Shown one piece after another: positions 43,197-51,554 of a stretch of DNA of 56,646 nt. The position numbers were made by a program, and so were the translations under genes. The stretch is from NCBI GenBank assembly GCA_964442435.1, contig CAYTZG010000011.1, positions 1 to 56,646 of the forward strand, written 5' to 3'. This DNA comes from CAMXAS01 sp964442435. GTDB taxonomy: Bacteria > Bacteroidota > Bacteroidia > Bacteroidales > P3. The notes under the pieces were generated by a model. It saw only the letters and a program-made list of their open reading frames with translations, was not told the DNA's origin and made no database searches. Within the stretch, counting starts at the first letter, position 1. Each line of letters begins with the position of its first letter.

Positions 43197-43691
43197 CTAA
43201 ACCAACCGGCTTTTCAATAGCGACAGGGCTTCAAGGGCGGCTTCCCGGATAATTTCGGCGCGCGAATGGCCGCTGTCGAAGCGATGGCAACGGCTTTCGC
43301 AAAGGCCGTCCGGCCCCGCCACCGCCATCCATACCATGCCCACGGGCTTTTCGGGCGAACCACCGCCCGGCCCGGCCACGCCGGACGTGGCCACGGCATA
43401 GTCGCTGCCCAAACGGCGGCACGCGCCCACGGCCATGGCTTCCACCACGGCGCGGCTGACGGCGCCCTCGCGCGCCAGCACGTCGGCCTGTACGTCAAGC
43501 ATGCCCACCTTGACGCTATTGGCATACGACACGACCCCGCCGAGGAAATAGGCCGAACTGCCGGCCACGCCCGTGATGCAATGGGCGATATAGCCGCCCG
43601 TACAGCTTTCGGCCGTAGCCAACGTGGCGTGCCGGTCGTTCAACAGCCGCCCGATTTCGGTGGCCAGTGCATGATGCAGATTTTCTTCCAT
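43197..43691 (-). CDS. pncC: Nicotinamide-nucleotide amidohydrolase (CinA C-terminal type)
   Basis: A 164-residue stand-alone CinA C-terminal domain. It hydrolyses nicotinamide mononucleotide to nicotinate mononucleotide and ammonia in NAD recycling. The signature ATAESCTGGYIA (residues about 24-35), GGVVSYANSVK, and TSGVAGPGGGSPEKPVG are present. There is no CinA N-terminal (competence-damage) domain, so it is the PncC-type. It lies 21 bases downstream of the sigma factor gene on the same strand. Confidence 0.92.
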   Translation of the reverse strand: MEENLHHALATEIGRLLNDRHATLATAESCTGGYIAHCITGVAGSSAYFLGGVVSYANSVKVGMLDVQADVLAREGAVSRAVVEAMAVGACRRLGSDYAVATSGVAGPGGGSPEKPVGMVWMAVAGPDGLCESRCHRFDSGHSRAEIIREAALEALSLLKSRLV

Positions 43692-43712
43692 ACTGCAATA
43701 TTACGAAAATAA

Positions 43713-44318
43713 TCAACACGGCGCCTCATCGGCCGACCGCTGTTTCTGATGGCGGAGATGAACGGCCATGTAGTCGCCGCGCAACAGGCGTATGGCGCAG
43801 GCATGACGGCTCATGACGGTGGACAGCGGCGTGCGCAGGCGGGTGGCGATTTGGCGGTAGGTAAGCCGCTCGATATAGCGCATCTGCAACAAGGCCCGCT
43901 GCGGGGGCGAGAGCGGCAAATCGGCGAAACGGGTCTGCAACAGCCGCCGCGCATAGGCCGTCTTGAGGGCATGGCGTTCCGGCAGCGGCGACAGTGCCGT
44001 CGGGGCGGCTGCGGCGGCCGCCGGCGACTCCCAACCCAAGGCCTCCCGTATCTTGTCCGGGTAGAGCGTCTGATGCCGGCGGCAGCTCTCCTGACGGCGG
44101 ACGTAATCGATGAGCCGCGAGTAGGCCATACAGAACAGCCAGTTCTTGAGCGACTTGCTTTCGTCAAAGCGGTCTTGTTCATAGAGTTCGGCCGCCTGTA
44201 CGAGACAGTCGTGCGCCAGGTCGTCGGCCGCCGCGCTGTCGTGCAGATGCGACATCAAATACGCTTTAAGGTCTTGGGTATAAGCGCCAACCTGTTCCAT
44301 AAATGCTTTTTTTTCCAT
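43713..44318 (-). CDS. Sigma-70-family (ECF-like) RNA polymerase sigma factor
   Basis: A 201-residue sigma factor with region 2 (DLAHDCLVQAAELYEQ to LKNWLFCMAYSRLIDYVRR, about 33-75) and region 4 (LPLSPPQRALLQMRYIERLTYRQIATRL, about 135-165), a linker with an Ala run, and no region 1 or 3. This is the ECF arrangement. No anti-sigma (FecR-like or ZAS) gene is beside it, so its control is unknown; it could be an orphan ECF regulated at transcription. A possible -7 TAGTTTTG is at 44392-44399 on the minus strand. The C-terminus is basic (LRHQKQRS). Confidence 0.87.
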   Translation of the reverse strand: MEKKAFMEQVGAYTQDLKAYLMSHLHDSAAADDLAHDCLVQAAELYEQDRFDESKSLKNWLFCMAYSRLIDYVRRQESCRRHQTLYPDKIREALGWESPAAAAAAPTALSPLPERHALKTAYARRLLQTRFADLPLSPPQRALLQMRYIERLTYRQIATRLRTPLSTVMSRHACAIRLLRGDYMAVHLRHQKQRSADEAPC

Positions 44319-44449
44319 CTGTTTTGAATTTTGAACGTATTATAAGTGAGGGAAGACGATGCTTCGGTGACCGCCTTTCCGAATCACATTGCAAAACTAA
44401 ACCGCCGACCGACGGCAAACAATTGAAAATTCTTAAAAAAGTTCAGAAA

Positions 44450-45499
44450 ATGAAGCTAAGACGCATTTTGACGACGCTCGGCCTCTTGGCGGGGCTGTGT
44501 GCCGGATGGATGGAAACGCGGGCTCAGACGGCCTCTGACGCGGTGGAAACGGGCTACCGCATCGCGTTCTACAACGTAGAGAACCTGTTTTATCCAACGC
44601 GCGACACCAACATTTTGGACGAGGACTATACGCCGGGCGGCAGCCGCCATTGGGGATGGGCCAAGTTTGAAACCAAATGCCACCGTATTTTCAAGGTCAT
44701 CGCGGCCTTGGACGCCGAGAGCCCCTTGCTCTGCATCGGCCTGGCCGAAGTGGAGAACGAGCGCGCCTTGCAACAGCTCTGCTACGGCACGCCCTTGCGC
44801 TACGACCAGTACCGTTTCGTGCATTTCAACTCGCCGGACCGCCGCGGCATAGACGTGGCCTTGCTCTACCGCGCCGACCGGTTGGAAATCCTGCGGGCGC
44901 GGCCCTTGGCCGTGGGGCAGGACAGCGGCCAAGTCCGTTTCCAGACCCGCGACATCCTGTCGGTACAGGCGCGCGTGCGGGCCACCGGCGACACGCTCCA
45001 TCTGTTTGTCGTGCATTTCCCGTCCAAATTCGGGGGCGCGCTGGCGACGGACGCGCGCCGACGGCAGGCCGGGGGCACGTTGCGCCGCGCGATGGACAGC
45101 ATCCGCGCCGCTTGTCCGCAGGCCAAACTGCTGGCGATGGGCGACTTCAACGCCACGGCCGCCGAAGCGGCGCTGAAAGAAAGCATCGGTTACGTCGGCG
45201 CGCGGGCCGCGGCCGCCACCGACACGGCGCCTTACGTCAACCTGATGGCCGACTTTCCGCCCGAGGTCGGCAGTCACAAATACCGGGAGACTTGGAGTTT
45301 GATAGACCATATCGTCATAGGCAGGGCGCTGTGGCCGTGCTGCCGGGCGGCGGCCATCTTCGACCGGGATTTCCTGTTGACGGAAGACAAGACGTATTTT
45401 GGCCGAAAGCCGTTCAGAACCTATGTGGGGCCGGCCTATCAAGGGGGCTACAGCGACCACCTGCCCGTGTATGTCGATTTCCGCTGCGGCGGCCGCTAA
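44450..45499 (+). CDS. Secreted endonuclease/exonuclease/phosphatase-fold protein
   Basis: A 349-residue exported protein: signal peptide (about residues 1-25, cleavage near TRAQT), then the DNase I-like fold. It begins RIAFYNVENLFYP, has the LAEVENERALQQL metal-binding Glu segment, MGDFNATAAEAAL (Asp and Asn) and ends with GGYSDHLPVYVDF (catalytic His). All core residues seem to be present. The activity could be on DNA, RNA or phospho-compounds. The ATG 44450 is chosen over an earlier one at 44303 because it precedes the signal peptide directly. It converges with the AsmA-like gene and overlaps its end by four bases. Confidence 0.87.
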   Translation: MKLRRILTTLGLLAGLCAGWMETRAQTASDAVETGYRIAFYNVENLFYPTRDTNILDEDYTPGGSRHWGWAKFETKCHRIFKVIAALDAESPLLCIGLAEVENERALQQLCYGTPLRYDQYRFVHFNSPDRRGIDVALLYRADRLEILRARPLAVGQDSGQVRFQTRDILSVQARVRATGDTLHLFVVHFPSKFGGALATDARRRQAGGTLRRAMDSIRAACPQAKLLAMGDFNATAAEAALKESIGYVGARAAAATDTAPYVNLMADFPPEVGSHKYRETWSLIDHIVIGRALWPCCRAAAIFDRDFLLTEDKTYFGRKPFRTYVGPAYQGGYSDHLPVYVDFRCGGR

Positions 45500-48240
45500 T
45501 CGTCCCACTCGATGACGACCGGCACCGGCGTGGCGGGCGTCGTGTCGCGCTTGGCGGGGGCGGGTTTCTTACGGCGGGCCGGTTTGGCGGAATCCGGCGA
45601 GGCGGCGGGTGGGGCGGAGGGCGTGCCCACGGCATCGTCCTCAAATTCGATGACGAAGTCGTTGCGCTGCTTAACGGGCGGCATCGGCGCCGGCTTGCGT
45701 TCGTCGGTGGTGCGGCCGCCGTAGCGTTGTTTCTCGGCCGCGAAAACGGCCTTGATTTGCTCGCGTTCCCGCGCGAACTTCTCCTGGCGGTGTTCGCGCG
45801 CCGTTTCCATATCGTAGCGGATAACGGGGTCGGCCATGGAACCCGTGATGCGAATAGGCAGGCGCAGGCGTTCGGCGTCGGCATCGGACACCACCAAGCC
45901 CAATTCCTTTTCCACCGCCCGCTGCTTGCGGCGACGGCTCAGGAAATCGGACAGCTCGATGTCGATGCGGTAGTCCACCGTATTGTCGAAACGATGGATG
46001 CCGCTGAAATCCAAATTCAGCAAAGAGGATTCTATCGACATACGCGGAATGATGACCTCGCCCTTGGCGATGTCGATGTGGTTGCGCAGGTCGGCGAAAC
46101 GGATATGCGCCAAATCGGCCTCGCCCGTAAATTTGGAGAGTTTCTGCAAGGCCGCCACCTGATACAGCGAGCCGTCGCGCAGGTGCAAATCCGAACTGAA
46201 CACGAGCTTATAGGCGTCGAACACGCGTTGCGGACTCCAAGCCGCCCGCATCTGGAAATCCATATCCAGCACGCCCTTGATCTGTTCCGAACCGATTTGC
46301 TTTTGGTCGAAGTTGTTGAACGCCTCGAAGACGCGGTCCACCTGCACGGAGTCCAAATGACCGGCCATCGAAAGGCTGAGGCTGTCCGCCGGGCCGAAAT
46401 CCAGCCGCACGTCGCCCGAGAGGCGGCCGCCGTAGGCCTCGAACGAAAGGTCGTCCAACTGCAGGCCGTCGGGCGTGTAATAGACGCGGGCACGCAGGTT
46501 CTCGAACGGCCCGTGCGCGTCGTAGATGAAGCCGGCCTGCAACGCGAACGTCAGATGCAGGTGGTCGGTCAACTTTTTCTGCCATACCGAAGCGGATTTA
46601 GATTCGGTGGCCTTGGCCGGCGTCTGCGGCACCGCTTCCGTCTTGCCCGCCATCAGATAGGCCCAGTCTTCCAGCACCACGGCATCGGCCGCCACCTCCG
46701 CACTCACATAGAGGTTTTCGGTCGGCGACAACCAATAGGGCAAGAGGTTCTCTATATGAATCCGCGTTTTCAGTACTTGTTTATTTACTTTAAGTAAACA
46801 AGGCGAAAGCGTTAAGGCACTGGATGAAAACAGAATGTTGGCACTGTCCGCCGCCACGGTAAACGAATAGCTTTGCGGCATGGCCAGCGAGAAATCGGAC
46901 AGGCGCAGACGCGCCTCGCAATCGGCCTTGGCAATCTCGGCATCGGTCCAACGGTGGAGGTCGAAAGAGGAAAACGTATTGCGGTAACGGATTTCCAAAT
47001 CCGCCAGCCCCGACACCGTTACGTTGGCATCCTGACCGGCGAACCGGCTGAACTCGGCCACGTCGCCCGTCACGCGGCCCGCGAAATCAATCGTCGGCTG
47101 TTCGAAGTTGCGGATGTCCACGCGCCCCGAAATCAGGCCTTTGCCCATTTGGGCCGTCAACGATTCCACGTGCAGCTGCGATGTCCGCGCCGCGTGCGCC
47201 GAGCCGTTGGTATAGAAACCCGCCGCCTGTATCTTGTCGAAACTCAAACCGCTGGCCTTGTGGCGGATCTGTCCGTTGCGCCATTCGTAGTCGAGCCGCA
47301 GGCCCAAATCGTGGTATTTGTAGCAGCCGTTCACGCGGACGGTAAGCCCAAGACGGCCTTTCAGGTCGTAGGCATCCAGCCAGTCGGGCAACTGTTCCGC
47401 CGGCAGATAGGGGAGCAGGGCGGTCATATCCAGCTGCTTGCCCTCCACGCGCAAATCCATCGTATTGTTGCGCAGCGTATCCGGGTCGTAGGCCATTTGG
47501 CCCGACAGCGCGATATGGAGGCTCTCCACGCTGATGTCGCTCTTGGTCAACGTAAACAACTGTTGCGCCGCATCATGCGTCAGCGCCATGTTCAGCTTGC
47601 CCTGACGGTCGCGCAGCCAAACCCGCTCGCCGGCCGTCAATTTTTGCAGATGGTAACTGCCTTTGACGTTGAATTCCTGCCGGTGGCCGTTGAAAACGCC
47701 CGACGCCTGGATATGGCGGCAGAGAAACTGCACATCCAGATGCGTGCCCACATCCTGATAGCGCACCAACGTGTTTTTGGACACGATTTTACGCAATTTG
47801 AAACGGATGGCCTTGGCCTCCGGGTTGTATCGCCAAATGATGTAGTTGTCGCTCAGGTCGGCATAGCGTTTGAGATTGAACTCGCCGCCCGCCACTTCGA
47901 TTTCCTCCACTTCGAAGTCGCCCTTGAGCATAGACACCAAGTTGAAATGCAGAAAGATGCGTTCGGCCATAAACAGGGGTTCGGGGTCTTCCTTTTGGCG
48001 CCCCATGCCCTGTACGCGCCGGAATTCGACCGATACGGACGGAAACGTGCTCAGCAACCCCACGTCCACTTTCTCCACGCTTACGGGCGCCACCAGCACC
48101 TGATTCAGCTCGTTGAGCACGACCTGCCGGATGGCGTCCTTGTGAAAATGGAAATAGGCGGCCAATCCACCCACCGCCAACAGGAACAGCCCCAACGGCA
48201 CGCCGAGGCTCCACGCCAACGTCTTCCAAATACGACGCAT
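45496..48240 (-). CDS. AsmA-family inner-membrane-anchored protein
   Basis: A 914-residue protein with one N-terminal transmembrane segment (about residues 10-30) and a very long periplasmic beta-rich part, as in AsmA, which is now linked to lipid transport or outer-membrane assembly. The AsmA start VEFRRVQGMG and the C-terminal region with ALQKLSKFTGEADLAHIRFADL (the AsmA_2-type motif) are recognisable. The last 70 residues are Pro/Lys/Arg-rich with a KPARRKKPAPAKRD tract and then an acidic end (VIEWDD). It follows rluB with a gap of 25 bases. Substrate is unknown. Confidence 0.83.
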   Translation of the reverse strand: MRRIWKTLAWSLGVPLGLFLLAVGGLAAYFHFHKDAIRQVVLNELNQVLVAPVSVEKVDVGLLSTFPSVSVEFRRVQGMGRQKEDPEPLFMAERIFLHFNLVSMLKGDFEVEEIEVAGGEFNLKRYADLSDNYIIWRYNPEAKAIRFKLRKIVSKNTLVRYQDVGTHLDVQFLCRHIQASGVFNGHRQEFNVKGSYHLQKLTAGERVWLRDRQGKLNMALTHDAAQQLFTLTKSDISVESLHIALSGQMAYDPDTLRNNTMDLRVEGKQLDMTALLPYLPAEQLPDWLDAYDLKGRLGLTVRVNGCYKYHDLGLRLDYEWRNGQIRHKASGLSFDKIQAAGFYTNGSAHAARTSQLHVESLTAQMGKGLISGRVDIRNFEQPTIDFAGRVTGDVAEFSRFAGQDANVTVSGLADLEIRYRNTFSSFDLHRWTDAEIAKADCEARLRLSDFSLAMPQSYSFTVAADSANILFSSSALTLSPCLLKVNKQVLKTRIHIENLLPYWLSPTENLYVSAEVAADAVVLEDWAYLMAGKTEAVPQTPAKATESKSASVWQKKLTDHLHLTFALQAGFIYDAHGPFENLRARVYYTPDGLQLDDLSFEAYGGRLSGDVRLDFGPADSLSLSMAGHLDSVQVDRVFEAFNNFDQKQIGSEQIKGVLDMDFQMRAAWSPQRVFDAYKLVFSSDLHLRDGSLYQVAALQKLSKFTGEADLAHIRFADLRNHIDIAKGEVIIPRMSIESSLLNLDFSGIHRFDNTVDYRIDIELSDFLSRRRKQRAVEKELGLVVSDADAERLRLPIRITGSMADPVIRYDMETAREHRQEKFAREREQIKAVFAAEKQRYGGRTTDERKPAPMPPVKQRNDFVIEFEDDAVGTPSAPPAASPDSAKPARRKKPAPAKRDTTPATPVPVVIEWDD

Positions 48241-48265
48241 CTGTCTGAACTGTTTATTTCGAGGG

Positions 48266-49438
48266 TTACTTGTTCATTTGCAGGAAACGCACCTCCGCTT
48301 CCGTCAAAAAACGCCATTCCCCGCGCGCGAGGTTCTTTTTGGTCAGTTCGGCGAACAGCACGCGGTCGAGCTTGCAGACCTTATAGCCGAGATGTTCGAA
48401 GATACGGCGCACGATGCGGTTGCGGCCCGAATGAATCTGCACGCCCACTTCCTTGCGGTGGGAGTCTTCCACATATTCCGCGTCATCGACCTCCACCGGC
48501 CCGTCTTCCAGCGTCAGCCCTTGGAGCAAGGCTTCCATATCGGCCTTGGCGAAGGGACGGTCCAAGCCCACATGGTAAATCTTGCGGGCGCCGTGCGAGG
48601 GATGTGTCAGCTTCTTGGCCATGTCGCCGTCGTTCGTGAACAGCAGAACGCCCGTCGTGTTGCGGTCGAGCCGCCCCACCGGGTAGATGCGTTCGGGGCA
48701 GGCGTCGCCGATGAGTTCCATGACCGTATGCCGTTGCTGCGGGTCGTCGAGCGTCGTGATGTAGCCCTTGGGTTTGTTCATGAGCAGATAGACCTTTTTC
48801 TCGGCCTTGAGCTTTTCGCCGCCCACCACCACTTTGTCTTCCGGCTTGACGAGCGTGCCCAGCACCGTGCAAATCTGTCCGTTGACCGTAACGGCTCCCG
48901 TGGCGATGAGTTCGTCGGCCTCGCGGCGCGAGCAGACGCCGGAGAGCGCGATATAACGGTTGAGGCGGATGGCGCCGGATTTCTTGGCGGCGCTGCGCTC
49001 CGGCGTGTCGGCCTTGCGGACGGGCGCCTGAGCGCGGGTGGCCGGTTGACGGCGGCGGGGCGCGGCGTCCTCGTAAGGACGTTCGGGGCGTTCGGCACGT
49101 CCCCGACGCGGGCTCGCCTCATCGTAAGGGCGGGAAGTGCGGCGCGCCGGCCTTTCCGAACGTTCGAAGCGGGCGGGACGGGCAGGGCGTTCCTCCCGAT
49201 TGGGCCGCTCGAAGCGACTATTGGAACGCGCAGGGCGCTCGCTGCGGCGGGTATCGTGGTCGGGCCGCGCCGCGCGTGGCGAACGGGCAGGGCGGGACGG
49301 ACGGCGTTCCGTCCGGTCTTCGTCATCGGTATGGAACGAAGGGCGTGCCGTGCGCGGGGCACGGGATTGGGAACGGGCGCCGCCCTTCGGACGGTCTTCG
49401 CGGACAGCGGCGCGGGGGGATTTGGGCGTATAGGCCAT
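48266..49438 (-). CDS. RluB/RsuA-type pseudouridine synthase with long basic N-tail
   Basis: A 390-residue pseudouridine synthase. The S4 RNA-binding domain (about 158-205, RLNRYIALSGVCSRREADELI) and the catalytic domain with Asp258 in GRLDRNTTGVLLFT are intact; the family modifies 23S or 16S rRNA. The first 150 residues are an unusual disordered region rich in Arg, Pro, Glu and Ser (ERPARPARFERSERPAR-type repeats). Such tails are common in Bacteroidota RluB proteins, but the length here is large. A consensus promoter lies at 49465-49497. Confidence 0.9.
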   Translation of the reverse strand: MAYTPKSPRAAVREDRPKGGARSQSRAPRTARPSFHTDDEDRTERRPSRPARSPRAARPDHDTRRSERPARSNSRFERPNREERPARPARFERSERPARRTSRPYDEASPRRGRAERPERPYEDAAPRRRQPATRAQAPVRKADTPERSAAKKSGAIRLNRYIALSGVCSRREADELIATGAVTVNGQICTVLGTLVKPEDKVVVGGEKLKAEKKVYLLMNKPKGYITTLDDPQQRHTVMELIGDACPERIYPVGRLDRNTTGVLLFTNDGDMAKKLTHPSHGARKIYHVGLDRPFAKADMEALLQGLTLEDGPVEVDDAEYVEDSHRKEVGVQIHSGRNRIVRRIFEHLGYKVCKLDRVLFAELTKKNLARGEWRFLTEAEVRFLQMNK

Positions 49439-49464
49439 GGTCGTTGTATTTTATGTCAATCTTA

Positions 49465-49497
49465 CAAAGATAGTGCAAATTGAGCGCAAATATCAAA
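49465..49497 (-). promoter_or_regulatory. Promoter of the RluB-like gene
   Basis: On the minus strand, TTTG (49494-49497), 21 bases, TATCTTTG (49465-49472). The leader to the ATG at 49438 is short, about 20 bases. Confidence 0.65.
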
Positions 49498-49514
49498 CTT
49501 GTCTGAATATTTGC
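49486..49514. repeat. Inverted repeat over the rluB -33 element
   Basis: GCAAATAT (49486-49493) and ATATTTGC (49507-49514) are perfect 8-base arms separated by 13 bases. They bracket the -33 element at 49494-49497, so a repressor or another factor could act here. No protein is identified. Confidence 0.5.
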
Positions 49515-49612
49515 CGAAATGCAGCCTATCTTGGAAGCGTTAGCGACAAAGATAGGGAAAAAATTCCGTAATCTTGCTCTTGCGGTAAACCGCCGTGATT
49601 TTATACCCAACA

Positions 49613-49644
49613 CTTGCCTTTAAGCGCAAAATACAATAACTTTG
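49613..49644 (+). promoter_or_regulatory. Likely promoter of the ORF6N-EamA pair
   Basis: CTTG (49613-49616, one mismatch), 20 bases, TAACTTTG (49637-49644). It stands 28 bases upstream of ATG 49672. Confidence 0.6.
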
Positions 49645-49671
49645 TTGTTAATGGAATTCATGCAAGATTAG

Positions 49672-50013
49672 ATGCAAATGAGCGATATAGTCAAAATAGA
49701 GGATGTTAAAAGGTCAATACTGCCCTTACGGGGGCAGGAGGTTATACCTGATTTCTTAGTTGCACAACTGTATGGCGTTCAAACTAAGGAAATCAATCAG
49801 GCCGTCAAAAACAATCCGGAAAAATTCCCGGAAGGGTTCATCCTTGAATACTCCAAGGAGGAAAAGACTGAACTGGTCAAAAATTTTGACCAGTTCAATC
49901 TCAAACACTCTTCGGCATCGATAAAAGCGTTTACAGAGAAAGGCCTATATATGTTGGCAACCATATTGAAAAGCCCTGTAGCGACACAGACTACCATATC
50001 TATAGTGAGATGA
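49672..50013 (+). pseudogene. Truncated ORF6N-domain gene
   Basis: 113 residues of an ORF6N domain (SILPLRGQEVIPDFLVAQLYGVQTKEINQAVKNNPEKF), a DNA-associated domain of phage and mobile-element proteins, usually part of a protein of 200-300 residues. The frame stops just after LATILKSPVATQTTISIV, where intact relatives go on into a helical C-terminal part. A second in-frame ATG at 49678 is an equally likely start. The stop is shared with the EamA start (ATGA), so the break point is exactly at the next gene. The DNA is AT-rich compared with its neighbours. I read it as a remnant of a transferred gene, though a short functional version is possible. Confidence 0.65.
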
Positions 50014-50918
50014 TATTTAGCCGCAAAGCCTTTTTCCATGTGGTCGCCATTCTGACCGTTGGCGTATGGGGGACAACGTTCATCGCCACCAAGGTATTGT
50101 TGTTCAACGGCCTCAATCCCGCCTCCATTTTCTTCTACCGCTTTCTGCTGGCGTATATCCTCATGCTGTGGGTGGCCCGCAAGGAGAAACGCTGGGCCGA
50201 CAACTGGCGGGACGAACTCAAGGCCGTGGGGCTCGGCTTGGGCGGCGGCTCGCTCTACTTCCTGACCGAAAACACCGCGCTCTATCATACGCTCTCCACG
50301 CAGGTGGCGTTTATCCTCTGCACCGCGCCGCTGTTCACGGCCATCCTCATCGGGCTGTTTTCCGGCACGCTTAAAAAGACGTTCAAGCCGGCCTTCGTCC
50401 TCGGCTCCATATTGGCACTCGGCGGGGTCGCGCTCGTCATTTTCAACGGCCGCTTCATCCTCCGCCTCTCGCCCAAGGGCGACTTGCTCTGTTTGGCCGC
50501 CGCGCTCTGCTGGGGCTTCTATACGCTGTGGCTCAAAGATATGGAGCGGCGCTACAACACGCTGTTCCTAACCCGGAAGGTGTTTGGCTACGGCCTGCTG
50601 ACGATTCTGCCGTATTTTCTCTACGAACCCTTGCACTACGCGCCCGAAACCCTAATGCGGCCCGCCGTATGGGGCAACCTGCTGTTTTTGGGCGTAGTGG
50701 CGTCCATGCTCTGCTATTTGGCTTGGAACAAGACGATTCGCGAACTGGGCGCGCTCACCGTTACGCCCTACATCTACCTGTCGCCCATCTTTACCTCCGT
50801 GGCCTCCGCCCTGATTCTGCACGAACCGCTGAGCGGCTACGGGGTGGCCGGCGCCCTCTGCATCATCGTCGGCGTCTATGGCGCCGCCTCCGGCTTCAAG
50901 TTCGGAACGAAAAGGTAA
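50010..50918 (+). CDS. EamA/DMT-family transporter
   Basis: A 302-residue drug/metabolite transporter with ten hydrophobic segments and two EamA repeats (about 8-140 and 152-290). The first repeat starts GVWGTTFIATKVLLFNGLNPASI and the second LLCLAAALCWGFYTLWLKDM. Substrate is unknown; members export amino acids, nucleotides or other metabolites. The GC content returns to the genome average here, so this is a native gene. The ATG overlaps the end of the truncated ORF6N gene; it may have been re-connected to a foreign promoter. A true start at another codon cannot be ruled out. Confidence 0.9.
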   Translation: MIFSRKAFFHVVAILTVGVWGTTFIATKVLLFNGLNPASIFFYRFLLAYILMLWVARKEKRWADNWRDELKAVGLGLGGGSLYFLTENTALYHTLSTQVAFILCTAPLFTAILIGLFSGTLKKTFKPAFVLGSILALGGVALVIFNGRFILRLSPKGDLLCLAAALCWGFYTLWLKDMERRYNTLFLTRKVFGYGLLTILPYFLYEPLHYAPETLMRPAVWGNLLFLGVVASMLCYLAWNKTIRELGALTVTPYIYLSPIFTSVASALILHEPLSGYGVAGALCIIVGVYGAASGFKFGTKR

Positions 50919-50998
50919 ACCTGTTGATAACTTTTTCAAAAAAAGTGGCCGAAAAATTTGGCGGTTTACTATATATATTAAATTCGCATCCTGAAACT

Positions 50999-51026
50999 TG
51001 TCCGACGAACGGACAGCGGACTTTTT
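50999..51026 (+). terminator. Possible weak terminator after the EamA gene
   Basis: TGTCCG-ACGAA-CGGACA is a perfect 6-base stem. A T-run begins 6 bases later. It lies in the 130-base gap between the EamA gene and the lipoprotein gene, so it may instead be in the leader of the latter. Confidence 0.35.
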
Positions 51027-51048
51027 AAATTCATCAACACAAAACATT

Positions 51049-51498
51049 ATGAAAGCACAGAACATTTTAACCGTTTGGGCGAAGCGCGCGGTTCCCGTAT
51101 TGGCATTAGCGGCGATGCTATTACCCGCATGTGACAAAGAACCAGACACCGCCACCGGCCCATCGGAACCCGTATATCGCGAACCATATGAAAAGACATT
51201 ATGGTTTAGTCATAATGATGGGGATTCTATTACCCTGCCGATTGTTAAAAAATTTGCAAACGATACCGCATGCACAAAAATTTATTTAACCGCAAAACCA
51301 AATTGTTCTTTTACACGCGGTCCCGAGGCTATTAATAGAATACGTAATGGTGTTTTGCAACCCGCATTGGATGTTTCGCCAAAGGTGACAGGGCGCGGAG
51401 ACATATACATAGACGATGCGCCAAACCAGATTTATTACGATGATAGTGTATGGTATGTGCAAAACGGATGGCGATTTATTCATGAATTCCAACATTAA
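51049..51498 (+). CDS. Small lipoprotein of unknown function
   Basis: A 149-residue predicted lipoprotein: a signal peptide (VPVLALAAMLLPAC) with lipobox LPAC (Cys near residue 28), then a hydrophilic domain with no motif known to me. Residues DGDSITLPIVKKFANDT and SVWYVQNGWRFIHEF are its most distinct parts. The AT content is clearly higher than the genome average, which suggests recent gain. Its own terminator follows. Family not recognised. Confidence 0.65.
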   Translation: MKAQNILTVWAKRAVPVLALAAMLLPACDKEPDTATGPSEPVYREPYEKTLWFSHNDGDSITLPIVKKFANDTACTKIYLTAKPNCSFTRGPEAINRIRNGVLQPALDVSPKVTGRGDIYIDDAPNQIYYDDSVWYVQNGWRFIHEFQH

Positions 51499-51501
51499 CC
51501 A

Positions 51502-51532
51502 TAAAAAACACCGCCTTGTGCGGTGTTTTTTA
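51502..51532. terminator. Bidirectional terminator between the lipoprotein and ATPase genes
   Basis: AAAAAACACCGC, a five-base loop CTTGT and GCGGTGTTTTTT form a symmetrical hairpin usable from both strands. The ATPase gene (minus) ends 23 bases further on. Confidence 0.9.
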
Positions 51533-51554
51533 TGCCCCGCGCAAACCATCCAAC

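Noticed and set aside
44677..46797. A 706-codon plus-strand frame running from the endonuclease-like gene into the AsmA-like gene.
   Set aside because: It overlaps two genes in other frames, with an improbable composition.
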